Shown: positions 1-31,631 of the stretch, in pieces
How positions within the stretch are numbered: the stretch's first letter is position 1
Layout of the letters: the number at the start of each line of letters is the position of its first letter
Source of the DNA: Paraescarpia echinospica
Lineage: Eukaryota > Annelida > Polychaeta > Sabellida > Siboglinidae
Assembly: GCA_020002185.1 (NCBI GenBank)
Contig: CM034533.1
Span: forward strand, 41,254,616 to 41,318,615
Reading direction: 5' to 3'
DNA length: 64,000 nt
Notes under the pieces: generated by a model
Told to the model about the DNA's origin: nothing
Seen by the model: the letters and a program-made list of their open reading frames with translations, nothing else
The model's database searches: none
Translations under genes and position numbers: made by a program

Positions 1-118
1 TGGCTGATTGCTTTCAAGAGAAGTCGGAGTAGTGTTCGATTGAACTGGTCTGCTAGGGAGTAAAGTGTAAAAGCGCTCTGCGCTTAGTACTGGATACTGC
101 GTTGTATATAACCTTAAC
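1..118 (+). mobile_element. SINE 3' part (cut by window edge)
   Basis: Matches the 3' body and tail of the SINE at 47069-47392: GTCGGAGTAGTGTTCGATTG, then the GCGCTCTG core and a tail of the kind TACTGCG..GTATATAA. It sits in the equivalent place in intron 1 of both gene copies, so it predates the duplication. Confidence 0.7.
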
Positions 119-1097
119 TTTACTTGTGGCCCATATTACAACTGCACTAAATGGGGCGCGATAGCACAGTTAATATAACGTCAGACTTTTAAACGAGAGG
201 AATGGGTAAATGTTTTGAGGCACGAACAAAACCCATAACGGACATAGTGCATCAGCATATTACCCCTTTTGATCACGGACACATCCTTCAGGCTTCACAG
301 TTGTTCAAGACACACCTCACGGACATAACCCCAAGGGCAAAACCCCTCAGCACATAACCCTTCTGGACATTATTACTCAATGGCATAACCCTGTAAAACA
401 ACTGATAATGTATTCATCCTGTCATCGCATCATTTACAGAGCATAGACACAGATACACTCGCACACATGTGACAGTTGTACGCAACCGAACTGGAAACGA
501 TTGGAAAATTTCCGTAGGCCTAAGCGCGGTTTAAATTGAAACATTACATATCAACTACTTAATAATAAAATAATTGAAGCTCTTGTTATTAGAATCACGT
601 GTATTCAGTTCTAGTCAGACAAGTAATATCACCTTTCTGTCTTTATTTTATTATATTTCAAATATTGATCCATGAGAAACGCCGGAAGGTTTGCAGCAAG
701 AACACATGTATAAACAAGATATATATTGTAATATTATAATATATACGGTAACTTCTCGTGAATCTGCAACAAGCGGTTTTAATACCAAATATCCTTTAAT
801 AAATGGTTTATAAGGCTGGGATGAGCTTGTTTGCGTGCGTCCGGGTGATGACTTTCTGGGGATGCCAGCAAACAATATACAATGGCGTGTACATCCACGG
901 GTACACTTTCTTCATATTATTTATCATTACTAGCTGAGACCTACCACAATTATATATGTGTTTCCGGATACCCAATTTGACCGTGTAAACTGCCGCCTAC
1001 CCTGTACGTTCTTCTGACGTGATGAAGTCCCAGATGACGTGTTGGTGGTGGGAGGGGTGGACTGCCCCAATTTTGAAACGCTATACTTTTATTTTGC
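119..1097. other. SLC17 copy 1 intron 1, unique sequence
   Basis: Collinear with 47400-49075 of copy 2 apart from the L2-like fragment present only in copy 2 (48328-49005). It contains another short tRNA-like head (GGGGCGCGATAGCACAGTT) at 152-170 and no coding region that I can support. Confidence 0.5.
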
Positions 1098-1270
1098 GAC
1101 CATACGAGACGATCCCTAACTAGGACAATATTATGAAATTACTCCTAACTAAGAGAACATTATGAGACAACCCCTAACTAATAAAACAAATAAGACCACC
1201 ACTAACTAGGAGAACATATGACATCACCACTAATTAAGAGATTACATCAGACCGTCCCTAACCAGGAGAC
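1098..1270 (+). repeat. About 28-bp tandem repeat upstream of exon 2, copy 1
   Basis: About six degenerate units of the form GAGACCACCCCTAACTAGGA plus GAACAT. Each carries CTAAC or a near variant, a branch-point-like pentamer. The last unit lies about 26-30 nt before the exon 2 acceptor. Copy 2 has about ten units (49075-49370). Confidence 0.75.
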
Positions 1271-1287
1271 TCGTCCGTGTCTTGTAG

Positions 1288-21518
<20,231 letters not shown>

Positions 21519-22139
21519 GACGGGCCGTTATACAACCTAAGCCATAGTTGACTGGGACATACGAAGCTAGAGCTCATGTCTAAAGACTGTGTGTGCTCTG
21601 GAACTTAAACCAGAGACTGAGCTAGTGTGCCAAACATATACCAAATTCGCACCCAAATTCACATCTTGAATACGTAAGGAGTCATCGATGTTGACTCTCT
21701 TAAACCAGTGTTGTTGGTGTATTTTCTGATGACGGTGCTGCACACATGTAAAGGTGTATGAGTAATTCTGAGAAAATAGCATTTTTATCATACAATCATA
21801 GCATCAGGACATAAGACATCATAATTTGAGAATTTAAGATAATGATTACATTTCGACTGTCAGCTTGTTCTAGTTGCGCATAATATGTAACAAATAGCAA
21901 TCACGGCAACGGTCAATGATGCCGTTAATCAAGTTAAAAAAAATGATCGCTCACTGCAGGTACACTGTTGATAGAAACAATCCGTGCCTGAAAGGCAAGA
22001 CCGTTTCTACTGCACTGTATTGCAATGTGTATTGCCCCCGATATTTATGGCCGCTAAAGTCGGAACTGTGTAAATATTTGTGTACTATAAACGAAATGGT
22101 ACCGCGCAAAGGTCTTTCTTGTTCATCGGTCAAATGCAG
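21519..22139 (+). other. 3' UTR and 3' flank of SLC17 copy 1
   Basis: Collinear with 58102-59220 of copy 2, without the 507-bp insertion seen there. I could not identify a convincing poly(A) signal. Confidence 0.5.
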
Positions 22140-22884
22140 TTAGTGTCATGTTGGTATAACTGCACCTAGAATCCTAGACGAAGAGCTACATACGCAATGA
22201 AGAGTAACTACTCAGATCACAATGCAAGTATATTCCAAGTAGGACAGAAATCCCAGTGAAGCAACACACCATGAACATTAATTTAACCACGTGTCCATAC
22301 CAAAACGGCACCTGTCCTATATGCGGTTCCTCTTTGTGACACTGCGTCCTTTAGAAACTCACGGAAAAATACAGTTCACCCGCATCACGTCATGTACGGA
22401 GCAGTGACGAGCATAAGCTACCTGCCTGGGCATACATGATAACTAATCCTACAATCTACACGGAAAATTTAAGAAGATGATGGTGAGGAGTCAACTAAAC
22501 TGGGCTGGACATGAGGAGCGAATGGGGATAGAACGGTTGGCAAAGAAAGCAGTTGCTCTGAGACTGGAAGGGAGAAAAGCTAATGTGATCTAGATTGCGA
22601 AGGGAGGATTGTGTAAAGAGAGATTTGGAGGGATTGGGAGAAGAGTGGAGAAGGTAAACGAAATGTAGAGGGGTGGAGACGGTTGGCGGAGGCAGCAGAG
22701 CAAGACCAATGAGGGGATGAAAAAGAAAACTGAATTCAAGAATCAGTATCGAGGCCAGCCTCACCCCAAACACACTGGGAAACAAGAGAGGAACAACAAC
22801 TACGTGAATCCATGTTTCAGTGTAGACATTATAACATGTTAATGTTATAAATACAAAAGGAAAAGAACACGTTGGGCGGCACAG
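22140..22884 (+). mobile_element. LINE 3' fragment, copy 1 only
   Basis: Absent from the matching place in copy 2 (59220). Around 22480-22700 the + strand reads RSQLNWAGHEERMGIERLAK, then after a frameshift EDCVKRDLEGLGEEW, the well-known C-terminal segment of some LINE reverse transcriptases. Stops interrupt it. Confidence 0.6.
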
Positions 22885-23058
22885 TCTGCAATTACACTGT
22901 AGACCTCGTGTGAGTTGCAAGAAAACTCCCGAGAGATACCTCGTTGACATACTAGAGACTTATTCAACAAAGACAAATACTATGTTTGCGCATTCTTCAA
23001 TTACACTGTAGACCTCGTGTGAGTTGCAAGAAAACTCCCGAGAGATACCTCGTTGACT
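22885..23058. repeat. 109-bp tandem repeat, 1.6 units, copy 1
   Basis: The unit starts CTGCAATTACACTGTAGACC and contains GAGAGATACCTCGTTGAC. Copy 2 has four units (59231-59663). Confidence 0.85.
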
Positions 23059-24041
23059 TCTGTACATATCAACACTTGTTTGATAGCCAAAATACCTGTT
23101 TGCTTGGTGGACAAAACAGACACATTGCTGGCAATTATAATAAAGAGATGGAATGGGTTCGGGCAATTGTGCTTATTGTTCACTGGCGAATTGACCATCC
23201 ATCATGTGACCTATTTCCTAGCAAATGATATGTCAAGCTATAAAAATAGATGCCGAATACGTATTGCGTTCGTGCATTCCGTACTACATTTTGTTGAAAT
23301 TCTGGCCACAAGTGTTTCTTTATAACAAAACCATAAGGCAACATGTTTAAAGTGACCACTGTGTCAGTGTGTGCGGGAATGTTTCATTTATGAGATGTTA
23401 TGCAGCAATAGTAATGTAATTCACGTATATAACTGTTATCAACGTTGCCGGCATAGGTAATGTTACCGTGTCAAACTTTGTACAGTGACCCAGGTATGCA
23501 ATTGACAACAGTTCAGTGTACGTGTAATAGGACTATGTGCTTGAGAGGAGTTTAATTAACGCAACGCAACGATACCGACTACTTCGACGGGAGGTCACAA
23601 CAGCTAGGGGCCACACTGCAATATTGTCCCACGTATTATTGTCCTGCGTAAAGTCAGTTACGTTACAGATAAATATTGACGGAGGTCACCCTCGATTTTT
23701 GTGTGATGTACACAAACGTCAACAAACTGGATATGTAAATTCCCAAGATGGCTTTATGTTGGACAGCAAATGGTGGGACATTTCGTCACCGTAAGAAAAC
23801 AGCATCACAGAAAAAGATATGAAAAAATGCATCGTTACATGATATGCCACAATCAATGAGGTTCTCTTGTGGAATCTTTTCGTGCCCCCAACAGCAGAAT
23901 GTGGACTGAATGACTAAGTGAGATGGGCAGATTTCACCAGTGGTAATAGCAATATCACCACTGTTTCATGACAATGAGAAAAGCCATAAAATGCAATAAA
24001 TTACGTGTACATATGTGACGGGTAATAAAGATTCAGGTATA

Positions 24042-24096
<55 letters not shown>

Positions 24097-24227
24097 TTAT
24101 ATACAATATATATATATTATATATATATACATACTCCATAACACCCTCTTCTGTATCTGCCAAAACATTATACAGCAATGCTGCAAATCATGAAGTAATT
24201 ATTCTCTTGTTCAACAATATCACTGCA
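23059..24227. other. 3' flank of copy 1, collinear with copy 2
   Basis: Homologous to about 59835-60550. It includes an AT-rich (TA)n hairpin at 24041-24131. No coding region supported. Confidence 0.5.
24041..24131. repeat. (TA)n tract with inverted symmetry
   Basis: AT dinucleotide runs with ACAT/ATGT interruptions that pair to a hairpin. Copy 2 keeps only a short form (60436-60460). Confidence 0.75.
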
Positions 24228-24640
24228 CATCATCACTGGCAGAGTCACATGTCAACTGTGACATGTCGTGTCTCGTATCACTATCATTGCAGCTGCGGTA
24301 AAGGACTGACCTTCAGTGTCTGTGTCACGTTATGTCCTGTGTCACTACCAGAGTTGCTGCTATGAAAGGACTAGTCTTTAGATGTCACTGACACAGTGAC
24401 ATGTCAAGTGTCACACAATGTCTTTTGTCACTGGCATTGTAGCTGCTGTGAAGGACTGATCTTCAGACTTCATTGACACGTCAAATGTGTCATGTCGTGT
24501 CTGGTGTCACTGCAACTGATGCTGCTGTGAAGGACTGGTCTGCAGGCATCACCGACACAGTGACATGTCAACCGTTTCACGTCGTGTCCTGTGTCAATGC
24601 AGTGACTGCTGTAGAGAGTGACGTATCTTCAGTTGTCACT
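24228..24640. repeat. About 85-bp degenerate tandem repeat, copy 1
   Basis: Repeated core: GTCATGTCGTGTCTGGTGTC then AAGGACTGGTCTTCAG then ACTGACACAGTGACATGTCA, about four to five units. Homologue in copy 2 at 60545-60895. Confidence 0.7.
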
Positions 24641-25657
24641 GCCGTGTAGCGGTGGGTGAGGAGGTCAAAGCATTCGGTCCTTGTCAGAGCACCGAAGACA
24701 TCAGCAACTGTCAACTAGTTGTCTTCTGTGAAAATGTCAACACATTGGCGAAAGCAGGGAGATATTGAAACTGTGCTCTGTGTCAACAATCGTGACAACT
24801 GACCTATCCATTTCGTCACCTGTTGCCTAGCAAAAGCTCTGTCATATCATCAAAAAAGGATGTCGAACACGTGGTGTGTTCGTGCATTCAGTCGTATATT
24901 TATTGAAATTCAGGCCACAAGTGTTTCTTTATGAAAAAACACATAAGGCAAAGTTTTTAAACTGATACCTCTGCGGGGAAGTTTGATTTATGAGATGTCA
25001 TACAGCAATAATAATGCAATTCACATATGTAGCCATTATCGACATTGGTGGCAAAGGTAAGGCTCGCCGGAGGTCACATGTAAAATTTTGCTTGTGACGT
25101 ACCGGATACTTCAATTACGTACATAAAATCAATACAATCAATACGTGCTGGCATTAAACATGACTTCTCATGCTCCAGAGGGTAGGTGTTCAGACGAATA
25201 TGACAATATTTATATTACATTTATATAAAATGAACCAAAGAACACAATAGTGCAATTCCATGTATGTTTTCATTATATTACAAAGATGGAAAGAATAAAC
25301 CCTGATTTTAGTATGCGACACTGACAGACACCAACATAGAAAAGGGTGTTTTTTGAAAGAGGACTTATCTTTGAAAAAAGTCCTTATTTTCAGGGGTGTT
25401 TCCACAAATTACGAATAGATTGTACGATATTTTGAAAGGACAAACATGGAGTTAGATAACATTTCACTGACACAATCATTAAAACCTGTTCAATTCGGCA
25501 GAACATATAGACAGCAGTCCTTCTTCGAAAATGTATTTTGATTAACATACAAACTGTCACGATTTTGTGACTGCCATACAAGCAAATGCAATGTTCGTGC
25601 TTACAGTGGCTCCCTCTTGTAGTATGAACAGACAGCGGCCCGCATGAGGTGTTCTGT
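24641..25657. other. 3' flank of copy 1, collinear with 60896-61807
   Basis: Unique-looking sequence with no supported gene. Open frames here are short and their homologues in copy 2 are broken. Confidence 0.5.
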
Positions 25658-25711
25658 AAATATCTTGAGTGCCTACAAACACAAGCCGCAATGTCACCTA
25701 AACAGTACATT
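25658..25711. repeat. Single unit of the 54-bp satellite, copy 1
   Basis: One unit (TATCTTGAGTGCCTACAAAC to CCTAAACAGTACATT). The orthologous site in copy 2 has 28 units. Flanks match on both sides. Confidence 0.9.
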
Positions 25712-26322
25712 AAATGTATTTTACCGACACATAATTTTGAAGACTACCTCGTAGTGCACAAGAGGACTTTACTGAATTAAACATATGTTTATTTACTATC
25801 AGTTGACAACATAATATAACTTTATATTATTATATTATAATGATCTATTTAAATGAAAGAAAATATACTTAACAAGATGATAAATTTGTGATAATGTTCA
25901 TCTAGTTGGAAGAAAAATTAAATAATAAAATGTTCTTATTACAAAATTAGGAAATTAAACTCACATCGACGTTTCGACCACTTTCAATGTGAGTCGAGTT
26001 TCCCAGTTGTGAAATATGAAACATTTGTTATTTAATATTATTAATGTTTACTGCATTCATTTCAAGTCACTTTGATATCATCCACTGCACGTGTCTCTTC
26101 TTTTACATTACTTCCTTCCTAAAGTTACAGATTAACCGGTGATTTGTTGAATGAGGTGCAATGCATCTGGGAGGAGTGGCTTAACATACATACAGTCAAA
26201 CCTTGCTTTATGTTCACCTCGGTAATACTTGACCACTGGTACTTGGTTGTGGTGATGTTTTTTTTTGCCCTAGCCCTAGGCCTTGTTATCACGCTGACAG
26301 AGTCAGTACAAAAATAAAAGGT
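25712..26322. other. End of the duplicated segment with transposon-end-like sequence
   Basis: Homology to copy 2 (63326-63700) stops near 26250. At 26194 CAGTCAAACCTTGCTTTATG followed by TCACCTCGGTAATAC resembles pogo/Tigger-type termini. The copy 2 counterpart is at 63650. Confidence 0.45.
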
Positions 26323-26430
26323 AAGTTCTTATATAGCGCAGTATCCAGTCCTAATGACAGCTTTACACTTAACTCCCTGGCCGACCTATTCAGTCGAATA
26401 CCATCTCAACTTCTCTCGGAAGCATCCAGT
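26323..26430 (-). mobile_element. SINE 3' fragment, minus strand
   Basis: GTAAGTTCTTATATAGCGCA then TATCCAGTCCT and TTACACTTAACTCCCTGG. Same family as 20955-21275. Confidence 0.7.
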
Positions 26431-27061
26431 TGTATCTTTTTCATTATCATCTTTAAATGATTATAATATAATAATATTATGGTAAATTTGTGGTTTATGT
26501 TCCAAAGATTATATTTTATTTGTTGTTAGCATGCTATGCAATTAATTAAACAGTCATTTCTGGAATGTCACAAAAGTATGTTTCTATTAATCGCAAGAAC
26601 GTTTCTAAAATTGTGTCCTTTTTCATAAAACAGTAAGTTGTTTAGTATATCCAATTTATGTGCAAACATATCATTGTCTAGCCCAAGTTATTGACAACCT
26701 GTTAATATACGGTTTTGGGAAATAGGCGCCTTTTGTGAGATGTGAACTTCGGTGGTTTATATTCGTAAGTACTTCACTCAAATCAACTTTCCCAAACGTT
26801 TGTTTGCACAACTTTGTCGGAATACGTACTATATAGTTAGCACAAAGATATATTACAAATCACATTCCTTATTTTGCTAAACAAAAAACCGGCATAGAAC
26901 ATTAGTTGAATAGACTTGTGGTCACTTGTGACTGTGTCGAATCCGGACCCACTTCGATTTCGCCGTTATAACTTGAGTTTTGCCTAACTTTGATACCTCA
27001 ATGAGATAGTTCTATCATTCAACATTATCCTGGGCATATTTCCCCTTAAGAATATTGCGTC
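26431..27061. other. Intergenic, AT-rich, nothing recognised
   Basis: No coding region or known repeat supported, except the outer arm of an inverted repeat beginning near 26926. Confidence 0.4.
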
Positions 27062-27210
27062 GTACACCCATTTGAGGCGTAAATAGCGTCCCGGTTTGTA
27101 TTAACATACGCTGCTATATCGCACATTTTAAGCGCGCTGTGCGGTAACGCACGGCCGCAGCGGCGAAGACTAGCGCAAACCGGGTCGCTATTTGGGCTTC
27201 AAAAGGGTAC
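27062..27210. repeat. 149-bp GC-rich inverted repeat (hairpin)
   Basis: AAATAGCGTCCCGGTTTG at 27080-27097 pairs with CAAACCGGGTCGCTATTT at 27176-27193. The arms extend outward through TTTGAGGC/GGGCTTCAAAA to GTAC ends. The inner part holds CGCTGC...GCAGCGG. GC-rich within AT-rich surroundings. Confidence 0.6.
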
Positions 27211-27813
27211 GGATTCGACAAAAGTGCCGACCAGTGACGTAGACTGTCGTAGTGTCATCAGCATGCACGGTTTTTATTTCCACGATTGTAATTGTAAAAC
27301 TGAGCGTAAAAGACATCTTAGTTCAGCTACCGTTTTCTTTGTTTTTTTCTCCGAGTTCCACATGTCTCCTAAACGCAGTTACCGTTTGGGCGCCATGTTG
27401 CATGAATGTATAGATTTCTAGTATGTCGAAACTCCGCAATGTGTCACCATTGTAGACACCGAGGATCCCGCGGGAATATTGCGTGATTGGACAACTGACA
27501 AGTGATGTCATTCACGTTGTCCAAGAGGTAAATTCTAACCGGCCCTGAGCGACGCTATGACAACTTAACAAGATTTAACAAGATTGCCATCCATAAAATT
27601 AACTCTAGATGGACAAGGAAGCCTTTTGGCTTATCGAGAGTCCAATACTTTTTATCTACGTGTATCCCACCCTCTTAAGGTATGTGTCGATTTTGTTTTT
27701 AAACATATTCACGCAACTAGCACCAACACAATCAGGAGATAATATGTTCCATTCCTTTACAGTCCTTTGTGAGAATGAGAACCTTCTCATATCTAATCTA
27801 CATTGCTCCTTTA

Positions 27814-28407
27814 CTAATGTAACTTCACGTCCTCTGGTCCTTCTATCTTTCTTAACTGAGAAAAAATAGTTCTATCAATATTTTCATAACCATTCAATAT
27901 TTTAGACACTTCTATCTGATTTCCTCTCAATCTCCTGGTCTCTAGTGTTGTTAAACCACATTGTAGACGTATTTCGTAACTAAGATCCCTCAGTTTTGGA
28001 ATCATTTTAGTTGCTCTCCTCTGTACTCCTTCTAGCATATCTATGTCATTCCTGCGATATGGCCACCACGCATGAAAACAATAATATTCTAAATGAGGCC
28101 TAACTATTGTTTTGTACAGCGGTATTATTAGCTCTTTTTCCTTATACGTTATGTCTCGCCTAATTAATCCAAAGATTTGATTCTTTAAGTCCTTTTCTTT
28201 TACAGTAGTACTTAGTACAGAACCTCCCATTGTATATTTTACATATTCGTTCCCATGTCCTGTGTGGAGGCATTTACATTTCCCAAAATTAAACACTTGC
28301 CATTTTTCAGACCATTTTATTAACCTGTCAATATCATCTTGTAACTGCTGTCTATCTCCATCACGTTTAATCCTTCTAAACAATTTTGTATCATCCGAAA
28401 ATGTCAA
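27814..28407 (-). pseudogene. RT C-terminal half of the CR1 element
   Basis: 198 codons, opening with FSDDTKLF (motif C with Ser instead of the usual Ala), then KCKCLHTGHGN and the CR1 C-terminal region ending TIFSQLRK. Confidence 0.85.
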
Positions 28408-28574
28408 TACCTTGTTTGTTATAAAATCGTCAAAAATCGTTGATATATATTAAGATTAATATACGTCCCAGTACAGATCCCTGTGGTACCCCACTCAAAA
28501 CTTATTTCCAGTTTCAAGCCTCCCCATCAACTATTACCCGTTGTCTTCTGTAAATTAATATTTTTTCTATCCAG

Positions 28575-29360
28575 TTAATTAAACCATTTGTCATGGGCCT
28601 TAAGTTTAAGCAATAGCCTTTGATGTGGCATTTTGTCGAAAGCCTTCTGAAAATCTAGGTAGATGATATCTACTGGTGATCCCTCGTCTACCCACATAGC
28701 GATATCTTCCAAAAAACATAACACATTTGTTAAGCATGACCTCGCTTTTAGAAACCCATGTTGAGATGTGTTTAACAAGTTATGTTTAACTAGAAAATCC
28801 TCCATGTGATCTTTAATTAGTCTTTCAAATAATTAGCAAATCACTGACGTTAAACTCACTGGTCTGTAGTTCTCTGACTTGTTTCTGGAACCTTTTCTAA
28901 ATAACGGTGTAATGTTTGCTTCTTTCCATTCTAAATGAACCACTCCCTCTTCTAATGACAAGATTAAAACTGTTGCAAGTGGTATGCTAATTTGTTCTAC
29001 AATTTCCACTAGTAGTTTGGGCGGAATCCCATCAACTCCAGGTGATTTATTATCCTTCATAGCGATAATTTTCTAAGCTACCATTTCCGGGGTTACAATT
29101 AACTGTCCTAAATAGTCTGATTCTGCCCCTTTGAACTTAACCTCCGGTACTGGCAGTGAGCTAATATCTTCTCTGGTAAACACTGAACTAAAATACTCAT
29201 TCAGATCTTCTGACATTAAGAATTCCTCTATTATATTTCCAGCACTATCTTCTGGAGGACCGACCTCATCCTGAACTTTCAGTTTGCTCCGAACATATGC
29301 ATAAAAACTCTTGCTGTCTTGCTTTTTATTACAAGCTAATTTGTGTTGGTACCTTCTCAT
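28575..29360 (-). pseudogene. RT N-terminal half of the CR1 element
   Basis: Three pieces in different frames (28575-28805, 28833-29060, 29073-29360) with GFLKARSCLTNVLCFL, DFQKAFDKMPH and the linker FYAYVRSKLKVQDEVGP. Confidence 0.82.
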
Positions 29361-30456
29361 CGAATTTCTAATTTCAGATATAGCTTGGTTTAGTGCTTCT
29401 TTATAAATGGTTTAGTCTTCGTCATTTCCAGTACGTCTATATGACTTCCACATCATTTGTTTGTACTTAATTTTTCTAATGGCTACTTTCGATAAGTATT
29501 TATTTCTTGACCGTTTCCCTTGTTTTTTCAAGGGAACACATTTATCGACGATGCACTCTATTTCACTCTTTAAGATATTCCAGCATTCTGTTGCTGTCTT
29601 ATCCTTCAGTGTGTTGTTTCAGTCTATCTTTGCTAAATGTTTCCTCATTTCCTTATATCTTTCTTTGTGGAAATTTCTCCTGAACTGCTTTTTATTATTT
29701 CTTTCTGATTTTACTTTGATGGTAAAATGTATCTGATTGTGATCACTACTTCCCAGTGGCTGACAAAATTTGACATTGTCAACTAATTCATTCTGTGAGG
29801 ACAACATTATGTATAACACATTCTCACCCCTGGTTGGCTCTAGCACATGTTTAGAAAGGAAACTGTTTTGTACTAAAAATTGTGGTCCTCACTCCCTGTA
29901 CTCTGTAAAGATTTCCATTGTATATGACCATGGTTAAAAATCTCCCATAATAATACAGTCCCGTTTGCTAACTTCCCTTATAGCGTTTTGTATGTTTTCA
30001 TTCTCTTTTACGCTTATGTTTGGACTTCAATAAACTAACCCCACCATTAACGTTGAGCTTCGTGTAACTATGTTACACCAAACAGCTTCTTCGCAATCTG
30101 TTTCTCTTTCAAATTTTATTTCATAAGCCTGGATAGATTCTTTAACATATAAAATAACTCCATTTCCCCTTCTTTCTACTCTATCTTTCCTGAACATTAC
30201 ATAGCTTGTTAGTCCTATTTCGGCATCTGATACATCAGTGGTGGCCCATGGTTCGGTTATACCTATTATGTGAGGTCAATATCTTCTACCATAATATTTA
30301 GTTCACTTCTTTTCTTTACTATGCTCCTTGCATTTAAACAAACGCATTTATATCCTCATTCAGAACAGTTTTCCAATCAGTTCTTTGCTGATTTATTTCT
30401 GCTGTCTTTATCTATGCCTCCAGTTTCAGGCTTCTCTGTGAATCCCCCCTGCGAAT

Positions 30457-30654
30457 CTAGTTTAAATAGATGCAGCCTGGCCCACTGTCAACAGATTGCA
30501 GCAGGTTCTCTGAGAAAACTGCTGCCCACTTTCCACTTAGATGGAGGCCATCTATCATGTACATAGCTTCCCTCCCAACAAAGTATCCCCATAAATCTAC
30601 GAATCCCACCCCCTTCTCTTTACACATCTGCTCAACTAGTGCGTTGATCGCCAT
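30457..30654 (-). pseudogene. SGNH-hydrolase-like ORF1 C-terminus
   Basis: 66 codons, MAINALVEQMCKEKGVGFVD to DGLHLSGKWA. The Asp and His of the terminal catalytic block are present; the Ser block is not in the window copy. Confidence 0.6.
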
Positions 30655-31014
30655 CCTCTTGCAGTTTCTATATGTTGGCCCCCGTCCGCCTCAGAGTAGC
30701 TCCTTCTCCGGTTTGCATCTGTCTGGTTGTAGTCTTGTTCCCCTGTCTTCTGCTCTCCAGTCACAATCTCGTCCATTCTACACGATGTTGCTAAAAATCT
30801 GCAATTAAATTTTACAGGAATTTAAGTGACTTTGTGGTGCAATTTCGCGCTGCTCGCCGACGCTGAATATATCGCGAAAGAACGACAACAATGGACGACA
30901 ACAATGGACGCACTAAATAGCTACGAGGCCGCAATTTCGGCATATTTTGGGCGAGACGGCATAGAAAACGGCGAGGCGGCCCGCCTTGCTGGTCATATAC
31001 CAGGAGAAACACTG

Positions 31015-31197
31015 CTATTGATATGTAGCATCACTATCTATATGTAGCAGCCCTATTGATATGTTGCATCCCTATTGATATGTTGCAACATATCGACATG
31101 TAGCATCACTATCAATATATAGCATCCGTATCGATATGTAGCATCACTATCGATATATAGCATCCCTATCAATATGTAGCATCGCTACCGATCAATA
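31015..31197. repeat. AT-rich satellite, left part (about 18-20 bp unit)
   Basis: Repeats of CATCCCTATCAATATGTAG with A/G and T/C variants. The array resumes at 39085 beyond the pogo-like insert, so it was one array before the insertion. Confidence 0.75.
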
Positions 31198-31631
31198 GGG
31201 GAAGGTGGTGTAAAATGGCATGTGAGGGTCATATGGCCTATCTCTGTTTCTCAGCCGTTAGGTGTTACCATCTGTTTATGACTATGCACACTTGTGGGCC
31301 GTGTGAAGTAGCTCAGTTAACAAGATGGCGGACGATCTGAAGTTTGACCAGCACTGTATCTTACAATGAAATGTAAAACTCACTGCTCTGATCTATGGTA
31401 AGTACTGCAGCTTATAAGTGACCATTCCGTAATTATTCAAGAATCCACCGTACCATCATACACGATGATTAGTCAATAAATTAACTCACCGTTGGAGGAA
31501 ACAATCTCGGCGTATCTTCGATATTTGTTCTGTGTGACTGACCTATATATCATCTGGCATATGGGACAATATGACCCACCTATGACGGGTCAAAATAGCC
31601 CAATGGACCATTTTACCCCACAGTTTCTCCA

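Larger units (their letters stand above)
27545..30800 (-). mobile_element. CR1-clade non-LTR retrotransposon with SGNH-esterase end
   Basis: Minus strand, from 5' (30800) to 3' (27545). The end of an ORF1 has VDLWGYF and DGLHLSGKWAAVF (30650-30500), the D-x-x-H block of an SGNH hydrolase as found in CR1 ORF1 proteins. Endonuclease remnants lie at 29619-29846 (SSDHNQIHFTIK). The RT has KSPGVDGIPPKLL and SENYRPVSLTSV (28833-29060), YLDFQKAFDKMPHQRLL (28700) and FSDDTKLF (28395). The C-terminus has PLYKTIVRPHLEY and EGVQRRATKMI. Frame breaks separate every segment, so it is inactive. Confidence 0.87.

Noticed and set aside
1218..1287. ATG at 1218 as the SLC17 start
   Set aside because: The upstream residues come from a tandem repeat, the acceptor at 1286-1287 is conserved in both copies, and exon 1 of copy 2 fits its phase.
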